Source: Candidatus Atribacteria bacterium (GTDB lineage Bacteria; Atribacterota; Atribacteria; Atribacterales; Caldatribacteriaceae). From it: 6,064 nt of DNA. Positions 5,403 to 6,064 of the stretch are shown piece by piece. The position numbers and the translations under genes were made by a program. Under the pieces are notes generated by a model that made no database searches, was not told the origin of the DNA, and was given only the letters and a program-made list of their open reading frames with translations. Every line of letters begins with the position of its first letter. Position 1 is the stretch's first letter. The DNA is taken from NCBI GenBank assembly GCA_029982105.1, contig JARRCQ010000113.1:1-6064 (forward strand), given 5' to 3'.

Positions 5403-6064
5403 TTGGATAAAAAATATATCTTAAACCCTTATTTTTTACTAATTCTCGTTTCTCTCATCTGGGGGTTTAATTTTAGTATAGTTAAAATGGGAATTTTGGC
5501 CATTGGTCCTCTGGCTTTTTCTTTCCTGCGTTTTATATTCAGTGCTTTGCTGATGTTTTTGGTTCTGTGCCTTACGGAAAAAAATCCCTGGGTAGAGGTA
5601 AAAGACCTTCCCTATTTTTTGTTTTTGGGTGTTTTGGGATTTGGGATTTATCAACCCCTGTGGAGCTATGGGCTTAAACTTAGTTTAGCTTCTCACTCTG
5701 CTCTTGTTTTGTCTATTTCTCCAGTAGTGATATCTTTAGTGGCTTTTATACAAAAAGAGGAGTTGGTGGGAGGAATAAATTTATTAGGGGCAATAATAGG
5801 TTTTGGGGGGGTGGTGTTTTTAGTAAGCCAAGGGGGCAGTGGGAATTATGCTCCCCAGTCTGTTTTGTATGGAGACTTATTGACTTTGAGCGCTGCTATT
5901 TGCTGGGGACTTTATTCTTATTTTGGAAAAAATATGGTCAAAAAATATTCTCCTCTTAAAACTTCTACTTGGAGTATCCTCTGGGGGTTAGTGTTTATGT
6001 TTCCGGTATGTATAGGAGAGACTCTTCAGGTAACAGGGGAAGATTTTAGTTTTTCTCTTTTATT
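5403..6064 (+). CDS. EamA/DMT-family transporter (3'-truncated)
   Basis: Membrane transporter of the drug/metabolite superfamily, which moves small metabolites across the cytoplasmic membrane; the substrate cannot be predicted. The frame is open from 5403 to the window end (220 residues of an expected 290-300). The first EamA repeat opens with LLILVSLIWGFNFSIVKMG, followed by PLAFSFLRFIFSALLM, then YQPLWSYGLKLSLASHSALVLSISPVVISLVAF, the conserved 'al.y.sa..asll....P' region. GAIIGFGGVVFLVSQG ends that repeat. The second repeat opens with GDLLTLSAAICWGLYSYFGKNMVKKYSP (about 157-184). About seven membrane spans are visible, near residues 8-27, 33-56, 69-90, 97-116, 124-143, 156-176 and 188-208. 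TTG 5403 gives a natural N-terminus (MDKKYILNPYFLL), but no ribosome binding site is seen. It lies only 10 nt past the rplL terminator, leaving little room for its own promoter. The next in-frame ATG (5487) would delete the first span. Confidence 0.88.
   Translation, partial: MDKKYILNPYFLLILVSLIWGFNFSIVKMGILAIGPLAFSFLRFIFSALLMFLVLCLTEKNPWVEVKDLPYFLFLGVLGFGIYQPLWSYGLKLSLASHSALVLSISPVVISLVAFIQKEELVGGINLLGAIIGFGGVVFLVSQGGSGNYAPQSVLYGDLLTLSAAICWGLYSYFGKNMVKKYSPLKTSTWSILWGLVFMFPVCIGETLQVTGEDFSFSLL

Noticed and set aside
1..6064. CRISPR arrays, insertion sequences, phage or defence genes
   Set aside because: No spaced direct repeats, transposase-like frames, terminal inverted repeats or toxin-antitoxin signatures were seen. 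The window is a conserved housekeeping region.

Overview
The window is an AT-rich bacterial chromosome segment with every gene on the + strand. Its core is the conserved block secE-nusG-rplK-rplA-rplJ-rplL. Frequent TTG/GTG starts, strong AGGAGGT-type ribosome binding sites, a textbook sigma-70-type promoter and an rplJ attenuation leader fit a low-GC bacterium of the Bacillota type or a deep-branching relative. A TrpB2-type tryptophan synthase beta chain is common in thermophiles and anaerobes (and archaea), so an anaerobic or thermophilic candidate phylum is possible. I cannot name a genus.

Layout: (1) 1-1259 is a TrpB2-family gene cut off at its 5' end. (2) 1260-1577 has no gene but holds three strong hairpins, one perfect 17-bp stem and two 10-bp stems. 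(3) 1578-2223 holds two small genes: a flavodoxin-fold-like protein and a highly charged helical protein of 69 residues that I do not recognise. (4) 2224-2331 carries an exact TTGACA-N17-TATAAT promoter whose -10 box is overlapped by a hairpin that probably ends the upstream unit. (5) 2332-3082 is secE-nusG, the membrane translocase subunit and the transcription elongation factor. (6) 3101-4262 is rplK-rplA (L11, L1). (7) 4263-4454 is an L10 leader with an intrinsic terminator placed directly ahead of the rplJ ribosome binding site. (8) 4455-5365 is rplJ-rplL (L10 and L7/L12, the ribosomal stalk), closed by a strong terminator. (9) 5403 to the window end is the first three quarters of an EamA/DMT-family membrane transporter.

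The secE-rplL genes probably form one transcription unit from the 2246 promoter. The rplJ-rplL part is probably tuned separately by L10 or the L10-L12 complex binding the leader. I see no clearly new system. The points most worth a second look are the two unfamiliar small genes where rpmG and/or tRNA-Trp often sit, the overlapping terminator and promoter before secE, the hairpin cluster at 1269-1507, and a transporter start with no visible ribosome binding site.
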